DNA of 64,000 bases from Leptoclinus maculatus (GCA_032191485.1 JAVDOI010000003.1:2169628-2233627); one strand, 5' to 3'; positions 37,336 to 48,179 are shown, counted from the first letter of the stretch. The notes: generated by a model from the letters alone, not told the origin. Program-made: numbers and translations.

Positions 37336-38149
37336 ATATATAAATAGACAAGTGGCTATGTCTCTCCTGATTGAAAAGAAGGAACAAGTCCCCCAGTCAC
37401 TGATGTGTCTTTAATTGTTTTTGGACAGAAGAAAAAGATCTGTGAGTACACAGACAGGCTTGTTAGTAGGATTAATTCATCGTCGGTTTGGGTCTTTTTA
37501 TGGGATTCGTTGATAATAACAAAAGTATTGAATAACACAATCTCTCTCATGCAGAAAAACCTTGTATCTGATGCCATTGCACAGACGCATAAGCGGTTGA
37601 AGGAGCTCAAGACCTGGAGCCCTGAGCAATGGAAAATCATCTGATGAGTCATCCACTTTTTTTCCCTCCATCCAGATGGGTTTATATTTGGAGAAGCCCC
37701 CAGCCCTTAGCATCTATTAAAGTTGAAGGTGGGTGTGTAATGGCAGCAGCTACAGTGAATCATTAGCTTAGAAGTTTGTTGTCTCTGATTACCATAGCCA
37801 CACTTTCCTACAGGCAGAGTAGATGCCATGACTGGAGGCCACATTACTGCATCCTAGGGTTTAACTACATCTCCTTTTTGATGTATGATATAATGATATT
37901 ATTGTTGAGTTCTCCTAAATGTCTCGTGAATACATAGAAGACACCAAAAGGGTGGCAAGAACAAGGTGAGCCCAAGACCAGAGAGATAAGCCAAGGCTCA
38001 TAATTGTGTTTCCCTGTAAATACTTTAGGTGGACACGTAATTATCCTAAAATAAAATACCAATAGATGTGCAACCCACATTGCCATATGACAGTAAGCAA
38101 TCAATTGCAACATTGCAACATGAATGTTTTATTCTAGGAATGGCAGGAA
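37336..38149. other. Unassigned sequence
   Basis: Frames up to 98 codons on both strands overlap one another and lack motifs. A block at 37,680-37,860 looks unique and might be constrained. Confidence 0.4.
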
Positions 38150-38482
38150 TGGCGGTATGTCCACTACTTTGGACCAGTAAAAGGGTCAGAAATTTGTGAT
38201 TCCCAGGTATCTCCTAATGACTTAGGTGATCACCTACATCTTCATCCAGAAATACCAGTGCGTTGACATTTTTGGTTTAGACTAAATTGTCACACGATTG
38301 AATTGATTGGCATTCAAAATTGTTACAGACATTGATGTTAGATGCAGGATGAATCGTTATAACTTTGGCGACCCTTTGACTTTTCATCTAGTGCTGTCAT
38401 TCAGAATTTCAATTTGTTCTTTGCTTTAGTTTAAAACAAAATACCTGCAGAACTAATGAAATTCCTATCAGCCCCAGCTGCC
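38150..38482 (+). repeat. Family B interspersed repeat, copy 2, left part
   Basis: 'gtccactactttggacca', 'cctaatgacttaggtgatc', 'gttgacatttttggttt', 'ctttgacttttcatctag' and 'atcagccccagctg' occur in family order. The related words near 38,210 and 38,345 ('taatgacttaggtgatc' and 'ataactttggcgaccc') show an old internal duplication. The copy breaks off at 38,482. Confidence 0.7.
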
Positions 38483-38716
38483 CTCAAAGGTGCTAAATTC
38501 AAAATTCCGAGTTTATCTATTGCCTCCATACGCCTCTTAACATGGCAACGGCAGAGCCGGCAGCTCGCAGCTAACGGTGCTAACAACACACACAGAGGAA
38601 GAGTGACTTTATTCTCTGCTCAGGTGGACATAAGTCCAGTATATCTTTGCATAGATAAGAGTTGTTTGCAGCAATATTTTAGTTCTGAATATTGTGAATA
38701 GAATATCGTGTAGTAA
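38483..38716 (+). repeat. Family G interspersed repeat, copy 2, nested in family B
   Basis: 'cttaacatggcaacggcaga' and 'gcagctcgcagctaacgg' match 19,555-19,600. Family B sequence stops just before and resumes just after, so this is the younger insertion. Confidence 0.6.
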
Positions 38717-38805
38717 ACCTTTAATGTTTAGTTCTAATTAACAAATGTCGGCATGCTAACATCCTAAACTAACATGGTGACTATGATAAACTTTATACCA
38801 TATAT
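38717..38805 (+). repeat. Family B interspersed repeat, copy 2, right part
   Basis: 'tttagttctaattaacaaat' then 'cggcatgctaacatcctaaa' and 'acatggtgactatgataaac' continue the family order. An (AT)n run follows. Confidence 0.7.
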
Positions 38806-38934
38806 ATATATACACAGTATATCTTGCAGCTAATTACAACCAAACACTCAATTAGACATTTTTAGGCCACCAAAATGTTAGAATTGAACTGAAAACACAC
38901 TGTGAAAGGGTAAAAGTTCTAAGTTCAAAAACAT

Positions 38935-39090
38935 GGACAAATCCATTTGACTATTTGACTCTAAATGGACCATCATTTACTAAATGAACATCATGCTGTA
39001 TTGAAGAAGACTTAAAACTAGTGATTCTTATAGACTTTTATATAATTGGACTTTTTTTTTGCAACCAGAGGAGTTGCCCCCCACTTGCTA
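38935..39090 (+). repeat. Family H interspersed repeat, copy 3, internally deleted
   Basis: 'gactctaaatggaccatc' through 'gtattgaagaagacttaaaa' match 37,065-37,130, then the copy jumps to 'cttatagacttttatataat' and 'gcaaccagaggagttgcc', which match 37,203-37,255. About 70 bases are missing relative to copy 2. Confidence 0.7.
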
Positions 39091-39700
39091 TTAACCCTAG
39101 CCCTATATTTAGGCCTCTGCTCAAAAATTGCATACCCATACTAAAAAGAGTGTATTTCTGGAACTACAAGGTCTATTTGAATAATCTTGATGTTATAATA
39201 AAGGTAACACTTGTGGGATTTGTTCAGATGTGTAAATATGAGTGTATATGTTACTGGTTAAGAGTAAATGAAGATGGCACACAGCTCAAATTGAAAGGTT
39301 TCAGGTTCGCATGAAAAGACAGTACTTTTATTGTTATTATTTCTTTGGAATGATGCAGTGGTAACTCTAACATCTCTCAAATCATAGCACAATATGTGAA
39401 CAGTCTCTCTGCAAAGTTTGACTTTGATAAAGTGAAGCAGAACAAAATTAGAGAGGTTTTAGTACAGAGAGGTCAGACGAGGTCACCCAAATTGTCATTT
39501 TGGAACCAGCTGTTCCATTGTAATTTTCTATACTATATAACTATATATTTCACTTGTTTTATCACTAATAGTGTTCAATCTATCCAAATACAGCAGTTTG
39601 GCTTCATTTTGAGAGCCTGAATCCTCTCTGAGCCTGTTTGTGTCTGTGATCCATGGATCCATTCTCGTCTGACTGCAGTTTCTCTGTGTCTATGTAGACC
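39091..39700. other. Unassigned sequence
   Basis: AT-rich, no recognised feature. Confidence 0.4.
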
Positions 39701-39709
39701 TAACTCAGC

Positions 39710-39935
39710 AGCCCATTGGTCGATTTCAGTCAATGAACCTTCCGTCGACGCGTCAGAGCCTATAGAATTGAGCTGGGACAACATGGTATTGATTGACAGA
39801 ATCGTTAGCCAGTCAGAATCAAAACCGCGCCGCCCCTCGCAAAGCGTAAAATCCGATACGCCGAAAGTCAAATCGTCCCCCCCTCGTACCCTGCCATATA
39901 AAAGCCCCCTGTCATCACGGAAACAGTCACACAGA
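39710..39935 (+). promoter_or_regulatory. Candidate TATA-box promoter
   Basis: ATATAAAA lies at 39,896-39,903 in an otherwise CpG-rich, non-repetitive context. An inverted CCAAT-type box (cccattggtcg) lies at about 39,711, with further CpG words up to 39,880. The expected start site is near 39,928. Seen directly: the boxes and composition. That they drive transcription is an inference; LTR or transposon promoters look similar. Confidence 0.4.
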
Positions 39936-40015
39936 CACACAGGATATACGTAGAACAGTTTTTTTAGCTCCAGAACCGGGAAATCATGCCTTTGTCTTCA
40001 TGATACAGCGTAAAG
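39928..40015 (+). other. Candidate noncoding first exon
   Basis: Downstream of the TATA box, the sequence 'cgtaaaggtgagg' gives a consensus-like splice donor with the GT at 40,016-40,017. Two ATG codons at 39,986 and 40,000 are present; the first runs into a stop after five codons, while the second stays open into the donor. No homologue was recognised. Confidence 0.25.
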
Positions 40016-40339
40016 GTGAGGAGCATTTATGATTATTAGCAGTAAAGCGGTTTGTTGTTCTGGTGCTTAGTCACACAAGTATGCACTTGACTACCCGCAA
40101 ATACTGCGAGTGTGCTTATTGAGACGGAACCACAGTCTTGTTAGACAAAGATGGCTGTAAAGCCAGACACCTTCCTACAGCTATACCCATTGTGAAAAAT
40201 GGTGAAACTGGCCTCTGAGTGGCATTCCAAAGTAAATTAGCAACCAATTCTTGGTCTTTGGTTGCAGTTAGTGGCAATCACTTTTTAACATATAGAAAAT
40301 AGGGACAGCAAACAGCCCAAAATAAATAAATGTTTAATA

Positions 40340-40627
40340 TTTACTGCTCAAATTGTGATGCAACATGATGTGGTGTTGGCTCTCCCAGTCTCTTTAGCTG
40401 GATGTGAGAGGGGATTCAGCAGTCCGAGCAGAATCAAGACAGATTGGGGGTCATCTCTGAAAGTGCAACTGATGGACAAGTTGATGTTGGTGTCACTTTA
40501 TAGGGACCCACAATCCAAGATGTCAATGCTGAGGGGCCAATGGATCTGTGGTGGGAATCAGCACAAAGGTCCAGCTGCATTTGATCTATTTTATATGTTT
40601 GGATATGATGGTGGGCACGTTAACTGA
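40340..40627 (+). pseudogene. hAT-type transposase C-terminal (dimerisation) remnant
   Basis: The + frame from 40,355 encodes a stretch with ALPVSLAGCERGFS...RIKTDWGSSL, followed by MDKLM. This matches the shape of the C-terminal dimerisation region of hAT-superfamily transposases and of vertebrate genes derived from them: a C-E-R-x-F/G-S core, an arginine-containing 'S.L' block, then an L-M/I segment. The frame has 90 codons against several hundred in a full transposase, and no catalytic core or zinc finger was found upstream, so it is a fragment. Whether it is a terminal exon of a spliced, domesticated gene driven from the promoter at 39.9 kb is open but unlikely. Confidence 0.6.
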
Positions 40628-41755
40628 TAATACTTAAGATTCAAATTCTGCATCAGAATTTTAAAAAACACCAACCACAAAGACTTTTGTTCAGTTGCTC
40701 TAATAAAGCTTTTATTTTCCTTAAGCGGATGTATAACTGCATAGTATCTTTATAACTTAAAATAGCAGGTGACTATAAATGACAACCGTATTTTTAGTTT
40801 TGGCAATCAAAAGTTGATGCCTTGTTGCCCTTTTGAAAGTAAGCGGTGAGCCCTGTTATTACAAATAATTACTTGAGCCTGTGTGAAATGAGCCTGAGAA
40901 TGCAACGCGCTACGGGCAAAGCTGTGTCTGTTTAAATGAGTCAAGTGGGCTGCATTGTCTAAAAGTTTGTGAAAAATTCCAAGAGCTCTTCCCTCTTGAC
41001 ACTGAGTCATTTTAAGTCCAAGTAAAGGCGGCAGCGACATGACACAGAGACCACAAGATGTGCATCCGAGGGGAGTCCAGATTCAAGTACCAGACATTTT
41101 GATGCCCTCTTATACCGACTGGTTTCATGATCACAACAGTGCAGACAAAACTCCTTCAACTGCCTCTACAGTCAGCACATCTACACATCTTTCACCCCGA
41201 ACTGGAGGCATATTTTCACTTCCTTTATCCTTCAAAGAGCTGCAGGCTTTTCTTTTCCTCAAGAAAAGGTCCAAAATGCATCACACACGGTTCAGGCTGC
41301 AGTGTAACAGCAGTACAAAGAAAATCATATCACTACTACTATTGATACTTCATATATTGTTGGGTGTTGACGTTTTTATGTACATGTATAAAGAATCCGC
41401 TTAGAGAGCTCCAGTTACAGCAATCTTGCAGCGACAGGAGAGGGGACGGGTCATTGACCAGTGTGTGTTTGAGCAGTAAAGAGAAAACAAAGGCCCAGTC
41501 CAGTGCGGCAGTAGAGCAACCGTATGGTATCTCTGCTTTGAGCAGGTGTTTGCTGAAGCGGGGGGAAGGCACGGGTGCTCGGCCATATGCGGTCAATAAA
41601 GAGAGAGATGATGTTGGAAACACTCCCCAAGGTCAGTTGATGGAGGAATCGCACCACCCCGCTCCTCCACCCCGCTCAGTCTTCCTGCATCTTTTGAACA
41701 ATTCCTCTCTTTTTTCGGTGCAATGAAAGTTTAATTCCCCAGCCTGGCCCGTACT
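40628..41755. other. Unassigned sequence
   Basis: Overlapping frames of 120-121 codons at 41,039-41,726 on the + strand and 94 on the minus strand lack motifs. Nothing else is recognised. Confidence 0.4.
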
Positions 41756-42260
41756 TGGGCGATAATCACTGTTTTCATCAGGACCAGTGTGGCTAGGGCT
41801 TGAGATTAAATAATGGGGGCAAATAAATCAGCTCTGTAATTAGATAAAATTACAGCGAAAAGGATTGGAGCTCCAGTGCGGTCTCATTTTCAGTATGCCC
41901 CAAAATGGCCTGAAATTTACAGATTTGACTATTCTTCTTGAAGGAGGACTTCTTGTGCTGCCTAATGGCACACTAACTTTTGTCCACAGCATTAAAGTGA
42001 TAATATCAGCGCATTAGATGGAATGTAAATAGAAGCTGCAGCTGTAGAAATTCCATAGGTTTGGTGTAAAACAGGTGTAATGCCTCCCTATAACACATTC
42101 TTTCTAATTAAAAAGTGCTGCACAAAGTGAATAAAGGTGCTTCCAAGAGTGGTGCATAGATCTGCTCTAATCTGCATTAAATGATACAGTAGTAGCAACT
42201 ATTAAACTTAGTAATGACAGCTGCGGTCAATTAATTTTTCAGTCATATTACAGCTTTAGT
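41756..42260. promoter_or_regulatory. Candidate conserved noncoding block
   Basis: AT-rich but non-repetitive, with 'ctctgtaattagataaaatt', 'ttctaattaaaaagtgctgc', 'tcaattaatttttcag' and 'tcagcgcattagatgg'. Several TAATTA/ATTAG homeodomain-type cores sit within 500 bp. Conservation has not been tested. Confidence 0.35.
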
Positions 42261-42270
42261 TGATACATAC

Positions 42271-42731
42271 TTGTTCGCTTCAAGGACCCTGAAGCGAGCA
42301 AGAAAGATTGTAGCCGACCCCTCTCACCCTGGACACAAACCGTTCATGCACCTTCCATCTGGCAGGAGGCTGCGGTCCATCAGGACCAAGACCTCACGCC
42401 ACATGAACAGTTTCTTCCCGTCGGCAGTCGGGTTCCTCAACAAAGCCCGGGACCCCCACTGACTCTGTCATCTCGGTCACTCCTCTGCACATCCCTTCCC
42501 TGTTTCTTTATTTAAACACACTTGACACTTTACATTACACTTCATCATACTTGTTTATAGTACTGTTATCTGTCTGTTTTGTTTCTATTTTTAATATGTT
42601 TCTATTTCTTGCACTGTGTTGATTGTTGTTGATTGTTTAATGTTATTGTTTAATGTTATGCACCACCCGCCATGACAAATTCCTTGTATGTGCAACATAC
42701 ATTGGCAATAAACAGTTTCTGATTCTGATCT
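42271..42731 (+). mobile_element. L2-type LINE, 5'-truncated 3' end
   Basis: Codons 42,271-42,462 encode the end of a reverse-transcriptase ORF: KRARKIVADPSHP, then HLPSGRR, then SFFPSAVGFLN, ending at a TGA. This series is typical of the C terminus of ORF2 in fish L2/Rex-like LINEs. A 260-bp 3' UTR follows with AATAAA at 42,707-42,712 and the terminal short tandem 'tttctgattctgat' at 42,717-42,730, as in L2 elements. The 5' truncation at about 42,271 is the usual result of incomplete reverse transcription. It cannot move on its own. Confidence 0.85.
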
Positions 42732-43015
42732 ACATGGAGGTGTGTCATTTCATCACAATATCCCAAAATTCAACAGCAACCCAACAGTGGTGTCACTTTT
42801 TCTGTCTCACCTGAACAAGAATTAGATTTATAATGCTTTTGCTGCAGGACAGATGGTGCAACTTTGTAATAAGGCACTCTTTATAAAATGACAAAGTTAT
42901 AAAGTTACAATCGAACATATTGAATCCCCTGAAAAAACTTGGTTTAAAGTATTCAGTAGTCACCGTGACATTTGATATTCACGACTAAAGAAGCATACTT
43001 GTACCCCTCAAGCGT
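42732..43015. other. Unassigned sequence
   Basis: No feature recognised. Confidence 0.4.
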
Positions 43016-43019
43016 CAGT

Positions 43020-43315
43020 TCTGCATGTTCAGGACAGCCTTTAGTGGCCGTAGTAATTATGGCGCCGGCAAAAGAGGAAGTCCGGTGACGTAGAGTGACA
43101 AAATCTGTGGAATGAGGAAGTCATGGTGGATAGATGGGTCAAACACAGGACTTTCACGCAGGAGACCGCTGTTTGTGTCCTGTGGAACCAAAGTCAACAG
43201 GCTGACTTATTTTAATTTACATATATTAACATAAGTTAACTTACGTTGACTTACGTACCATACTTCACTTGCGTATGTAACTTAAGTTACTTAAATAGTG
43301 AACAGCAGCTCTGGT
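43020..43315 (-). repeat. Family A interspersed repeat, inverted copy 2
   Basis: 'ggtggatagatgggtcaaac', 'caggagaccgctgtttgtg', 'ggaaccaaagtcaac' and 'tgtaacttaagttac' are in family order on the minus strand. A local TTAACTTACGTT duplication lies near 43,235. Confidence 0.75.
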
Positions 43316-43448
43316 AAGTTAAATGTGTTTGTTTTTACATCTGCAGTAGCTTTAATATGCTTGTTTATATATTATTATTTGTACAACTTTTTGATTTTTG
43401 TTTGGTTTTATATGTGATAGGAACCATTGTTACATCCTATGTTGCTCT

Positions 43449-43720
43449 GGGGACATATTTAGCGGTGCCAGTGTTGCCAATTTGGCGACTTTCTCGCTAA
43501 ATCTGGCGACTTTCCAAACCCTCATGGAGACTTTTTTTGTCAAAAGCTATTAGCGACAAATCTAGCGACTTGTTCTGGTGTTATTGGAGACTTTGCTGGT
43601 GTTTTGACTCAATAACGTTAAAACACGTACGTTCTACAGTTACTGCCGTGAACGAGCAGCGGGTGCTGCCGTGAGCCCCTCCGCCGCCCAAAAGCACACA
43701 CAGGCGGGTACTCTCACAGC
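43449..43720 (+). repeat. Family K interspersed repeat
   Basis: 'gtgttgccaatttggcgact' begins a segment with several reiterations of a 'gcgactt' core (43,484; 43,505; 43,560s), then 'tctggtgttattggagactt'. I recognise it as a widespread teleost repeat. Confidence 0.7.
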
Positions 43721-44090
43721 AGCCTCACGCAGCAGTCAGAGCAGAGAGGAGACGCACTCTCTGCATATTCTCTGCACTTAGTGTATTTATAGGTGTTGAG
43801 CTTCATTTTTACACAAAACAAATAATAACCGTAGCTGTGTTTCAGCTGCAGGACAGCAGTGAAGGCCCAGGTATAAAATGCACGGCCCGCCACTGTATTG
43901 TTCCCATCCAAGATTATATACAGATAAATGGTGTGTCTCGTGACAGATATAAGCAGTAGTTTGTGAGGCTGTATATTTCAGGTTGTGTGTTCACAATTAA
44001 TCTCATCACAGCTGTATACAGATAGTTTTACTTATGTGTATTCAGCTGTAATTCTTGTCTAAGATAAGCAAGTTAGACCAGCCGTAAGGA
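43721..44090. other. Unassigned sequence
   Basis: No feature recognised. Confidence 0.4.
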
Positions 44091-44094
44091 AGGA

Positions 44095-44485
44095 CAGTCG
44101 AGAGTTGTTGATATCCAACGAAATGAATTCGCATGAAATCCATGTAATCATAAACCAGGAAGTATAAAGTCTACAAAAACCCACACAGGGTGGGCGGAGG
44201 GGAGGGGTCAAACTAAATCTGGTCTTTCACCCAGGACACCATTGTTCGTGTCCCTTGTGAAACAGGAAGTCAACTTTGATGTTTTTGTCACCAAACTTAC
44301 ATTCTTAAGTAACGCCACTTCCGTAGTTATTCTACCCCAAACCACAATATTTGCCCAAAACCTAGCTAGGTGTTTTTGTTGCCTATACCTAACTAAGTTG
44401 ATTCCTGTGAAGTTCATTTAGAAAAACTGCATGCATTTAACGTGCTGCTGGACTTTGTATGAAAACGTTTTCGTAGGATCATACT
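44095..44485 (-). repeat. Family A interspersed repeat, inverted copy 3
   Basis: 'aatcataaaccaggaagtat', 'acccaggacaccattgttcg', 'cttccgtagttattctaccc' and 'cctaactaagttgattcctg' match 13,780-14,000. Confidence 0.8.
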
Positions 44486-45040
44486 ACGAACCGTTGAATG
44501 AGGGTACATTGAGAAGTGATGCCAGTGGGTCCTGAGAACATGTGGGATAAGCAACGTAACATAGATGGATGGACTCCAACAGTCCATCAGGTCTGCAGTT
44601 GTAAAGGTTAGTAAGCTATGAATAAACATATTCAGCCCCTTCCAGTTTGTCTGCAGCTCATTTTTCAGAAGGTTCGTAGTTTCAAATTCATTAGTGTGGT
44701 CAACCTGGTGAGTTTAAGAGATAAACAAAGCATTTGTCATTTTGGAGGAAAGGAGAGATAGAGATGAGATTTTTCACATCCTGGAAACTCAGAAGTAGCT
44801 CTTATTAATGGTGGATGGCTTTCATGGGAGGAAGTTATAAGCCATTAACAAGGACACGCTGATGGTTTATAATCATTCACTAAAGCCTGTAAACCTTTAT
44901 AAAGGCTGACTTATGAAGTAATTCATCAGGAAACGATTCATTGTGAAGTATTGAAAGTGGCTCTATCAAAAGGAACGTCAGCGGTACAAGCTCAGCAGAC
45001 CTCCCACCGTGCCCTACACCAGAGTCCACCAAACTTTATG
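44486..45040. other. Unassigned sequence
   Basis: 'cctttataaaggctgacttatg' words near 44,897 hint at a short palindromic repeat. No gene. Confidence 0.35.
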
Positions 45041-45310
45041 AGGGACTTCAACCCCCATCGCCCTGTCCCATCATGGGAGGTTGTGATTCCCAGGACTGAC
45101 AACCTTATTATGCGGCGCACTTATTATTGATATTGCGCCGCAGAGGCGCGGTTGCCATGGTCACCTAGCGAGAGACATTTAATTTTCTCTCCTCCATCAT
45201 CATTATCTATGGGGCCATCTGTTGTGGAAAATGAATTCAGCCTCATTTGCATGACTGATAAGCACATTCTTTATCCGTCCCACAGAAGGTCATATGCCAT
45301 GGATTTGGGG
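45041..45310. promoter_or_regulatory. Candidate regulatory block with X-box-like site
   Basis: Near 45,149-45,162 the sequence gttgccatggtcac resembles an RFX X-box (two spaced GTTGCC/GGTNAC halves). It sits beside 'gatattgcgccgcagagg' and 'gcctcatttgcatgactgat', which contains an ATTTGCAT octamer. The block is non-repetitive. Function is inferred only. Confidence 0.35.
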
Positions 45311-45390
45311 ACTAGAGGGAGAGGAGGGGAGTGAGAGTGAGGGGGTGAAATGATGCGTGGTCTTACCTCTGTGAGCGAGGTAAATGGGGT

Positions 45391-45414
45391 GCGTGTGTGT
45401 GTGTGTGTGTGTGT
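45391..45414 (+). repeat. (GT)n microsatellite
   Basis: A short GT run. Confidence 0.85.
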
Positions 45415-45689
45415 CTGTCGGAGCTCGGATGTGTGTGTCTGCATAATGCATGGCCATGTGATGTTTATGTATGCCCTCTTGTTTAAACCCATGCCATGGC
45501 TTTGTTCTCATGTGGATGCTTTTCAATTTACATACGCACGTGCCCGTTTGTGTGTGTACCCACCATCATGACTACATGCAGTCATTATGTGTGTGAATGC
45601 ATATATATTACCACAATGGTGTGAGTGAGTGACTATGTGTGGTCTTGTAGGTGTGTGTCTGTGGGAAATATAAAATTCACTCCACTGTT

Positions 45690-45790
45690 TTGGTCTCCAC
45701 CAGCTCTTCAGCTGCTAAATGCTAACCAGCTAGTCCCTAACTGAGTCTGTCTGCTTTGTGTTGCATACAGTGGGATGATCAGAGTCATAG
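45690..45790 (+). repeat. Family E interspersed repeat, copy 2 (3' part)
   Basis: 'ggtctccaccagctcttcag', 'ctgctaaatgctaaccagct' and 'tgagtctgtctgc' fit the downstream half of the family that begins at 14,360. Confidence 0.5.
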
Positions 45791-46377
45791 CCAGGGGGAC
45801 GTTGTGAGGCTCTTCACTTGTAAAGTTCTTCGATTGAAGTGGATTTTTTAACATTTTGTTGCTTTAGATTATTTGTTGAATTGTGTTAAATGATCATTTC
45901 CTTACCTAATACTGTTGGAGGAATGGTTCAAGCTTTATTGGTTTATTTTGTTGGTCTAAAAGTAGTCCAATTTAAACGTACAAACATATCTCACATGAAA
46001 TTTAGTTTTTTTAGGTGTGACATATTACATTTGTAACCTTCCTGAACAAGCCTATATACATCCATATGTGAATTCATTAGGCGTGCCTGTATATGAATGC
46101 ATCTCGTGAGAAACCTAATTTGATGTTTTTTCCATGCCCCACACGTGAATAATCACATGTGCAAATATGTGTGTTTTGGGGATTCTATATGAGATAGATA
46201 CATGTGCTTGTTTTCGTCAGGGTAAATATAGAGTGTTGAGTCTAAACATACTGGAATCAATCCATAAACTGGCCACCATGTGTACATCTTCATCTGTAGA
46301 ATGTAACCCCCTCCACATCAGTGTTTTCAGTCGTCACTACGCCTCTGTTCTTTGTTTTTCTAACTGAGAACAGCTGC
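45791..46377. other. Unassigned sequence
   Basis: No feature recognised. Confidence 0.4.
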
Positions 46378-46398
46378 CTGCTGCTGCTGCTGCTGCTG
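46378..46398 (+). repeat. (CTG)7
   Basis: A perfect trinucleotide run. Confidence 0.95.
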
Positions 46399-46659
46399 GA
46401 AACAGGGCAGATGAGAGTGGAGTTTGCCTTTTCTGTGATTTGTCAGTATGAATGACACTTTGTATGTCACAAATATTAGGAGTTGTCTTGTGTAGGGCTG
46501 AGGTTAGACATGTAGTCGCGGTGGTTGAAGTTGTCACAGGGTTCGGGGCTAAGAACGGAATGGAGTCACTGCGGGTCCTCGCAAGTATACTACTGCAGAC
46601 TTACTGGTGTGTTAGTGTGTATCCCCTGAAGCCACTGTTGTGTATATACTATGTGTGCA

Positions 46660-46692
<33 letters not shown>
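46660..46692 (+). repeat. (CTG)7 followed by (TG)n
   Basis: A second CTG run 260 bp from the first, passing into TG. Confidence 0.95.
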
Positions 46693-46773
46693 CAGGTAAA
46701 GTGGCTCCCTAAGGGTTTGTATGTGCTCTGGTCTTTCATGTCTGGCACATTTGTCATCCCATTCCAAAGACGG

Positions 46774-46776
<3 letters not shown>

Positions 46777-46846
<70 letters not shown>
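46777..46846 (+). repeat. (TC)35 microsatellite
   Basis: A perfect 70-bp CT run, able to adopt triplex form. Confidence 0.97.
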
Positions 46847-46847
<1 letters not shown>

Positions 46848-46919
46848 ACTCCATACTGTACATAAGTAGGCTGAAGCTTGTTATTCCTCTGCTCTCTTAC
46901 TCCCAATACGCCAGTAATG

Positions 46920-47225
46920 CAACCTCTCCTCCCTTCTACATCTCTCCCTGCTCCCTTAAGGTATCACTCTGTCTCTCTTCTTCCTCCCCCCCCCCCCTCC
47001 GCTCCTCTCCCTCGGTCCCACTGAACAACAAGCCCTCACCTTCTCCCACGCTATCGTCTCCGGTCCCAAAACGCGCTGATTCTCTTTTTCCTCCTGCTTC
47101 GGCTCCAGCTCACTCCCACTCCGCAGCATCGACACCTCTAACCTCAGCAGCATCCCTCTCCCCCCCCCCCCCCCTCACTCTTTCTCCGTCTCCATCTACA
47201 CTTCGCTCTCGCTCCTTTCGCCAAA
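46920..47225. repeat. Pyrimidine-rich tract with C12 and C15 runs
   Basis: C runs at 46,986-46,997 and 47,160-47,174 inside CT-rich DNA. The 174-codon serine/leucine/proline frame at 46,721-47,245 is compositional. Confidence 0.75.
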
Positions 47226-47385
47226 ACCAAAAACTTTGGTTTTAAAATGTACAAATGCATTAACAGTGTCTGTGTGCATGGCTCCTATGTCGAACATGTA
47301 TTATAACAGAACCCGTTTGTACTGTGCAGTGCATGTATGCACACGTGTTTCGCGTTCACTAGTTTGGAGCTTGAGGAAGCGGCTC

Positions 47386-47433
47386 ATGTCAAAACGTCCT
47401 GCAAAGTTTATTTCCGCTGAAGAGTTTAAGAAG
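47386..47433 (+). other. Candidate 16-codon initial exon
   Basis: An ATG at 47,386 opens a frame of 16 codons (MSKRPAKF... EEFKK) that ends exactly at an AAG|GTA donor-like junction (47,433/47,434). The local sequence upstream has a few CpG sites ('gtttcgcgttcac'). The ATG context is weak (C at -3) and the donor is only moderate. I recognise no protein. Confidence 0.15.
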
Positions 47434-48179
47434 GTATTCACGTTAAGTAGACTCCTCCATAATGACACACACATTTGAGAAGATTACCTGAAGTTATATT
47501 TATATATATATATGTATATGAAAATGTTTTAACTTGGAAAATGATTTTGCAACTTTACAAGCAGGATTGGTGTCCTCTTAGTGATAGCCTCAAAAACTCT
47601 TAGGTTTTATTTTGAGATCATGTGCAGGTAAGTTGTGTTTACTATCAGAGGCAGGTTGAATCTTGTGGTCCACTTACTCACTTGTTTCCGCCACTTTTGA
47701 CTACGGAGATGCAACGGATCACAAACCTCACGGTTCGGTTCGGATCACGGTTCTTGAGTCACGGTTTGGATCATTTTTCAGATCAGCAAAGAAAAGGGGA
47801 GGAGACAAAAAAAAGACTTTGCTTTCCATTTATTAATTAAAGAACTTCAAGAACACTTAAAGCAAAGAACTTTGGGCTATAGTCTTACATAAAAACAAAA
47901 ATATTGAAGATGTCCAATTTGAAACAAAATTAATTAAATAACAAATAAAAATAAAACATTCAAGAATCCTCATTTCTGTTAAGTTTAAGTGCAACATGAG
48001 GTATGTTGATACCCTCGTCCTTTGATCAATACTGAAAGAAAGAAACAGCCAGTGAGCTAGCTTACACTGTTTACACTGAACTGAACTGCTCGGCAACAAC
48101 TTGACTTCCTGTCAGGTTATGTCATTCAAATACACAATAATGTTCACCATTACTGTGAAATGTTCTACAACTTTATATT

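Noticed and set aside
46721..47245. A 174-codon serine/leucine/proline-rich frame
   Set aside because: It follows the (TC)35 run and C-rich tracts; the composition alone keeps it open.
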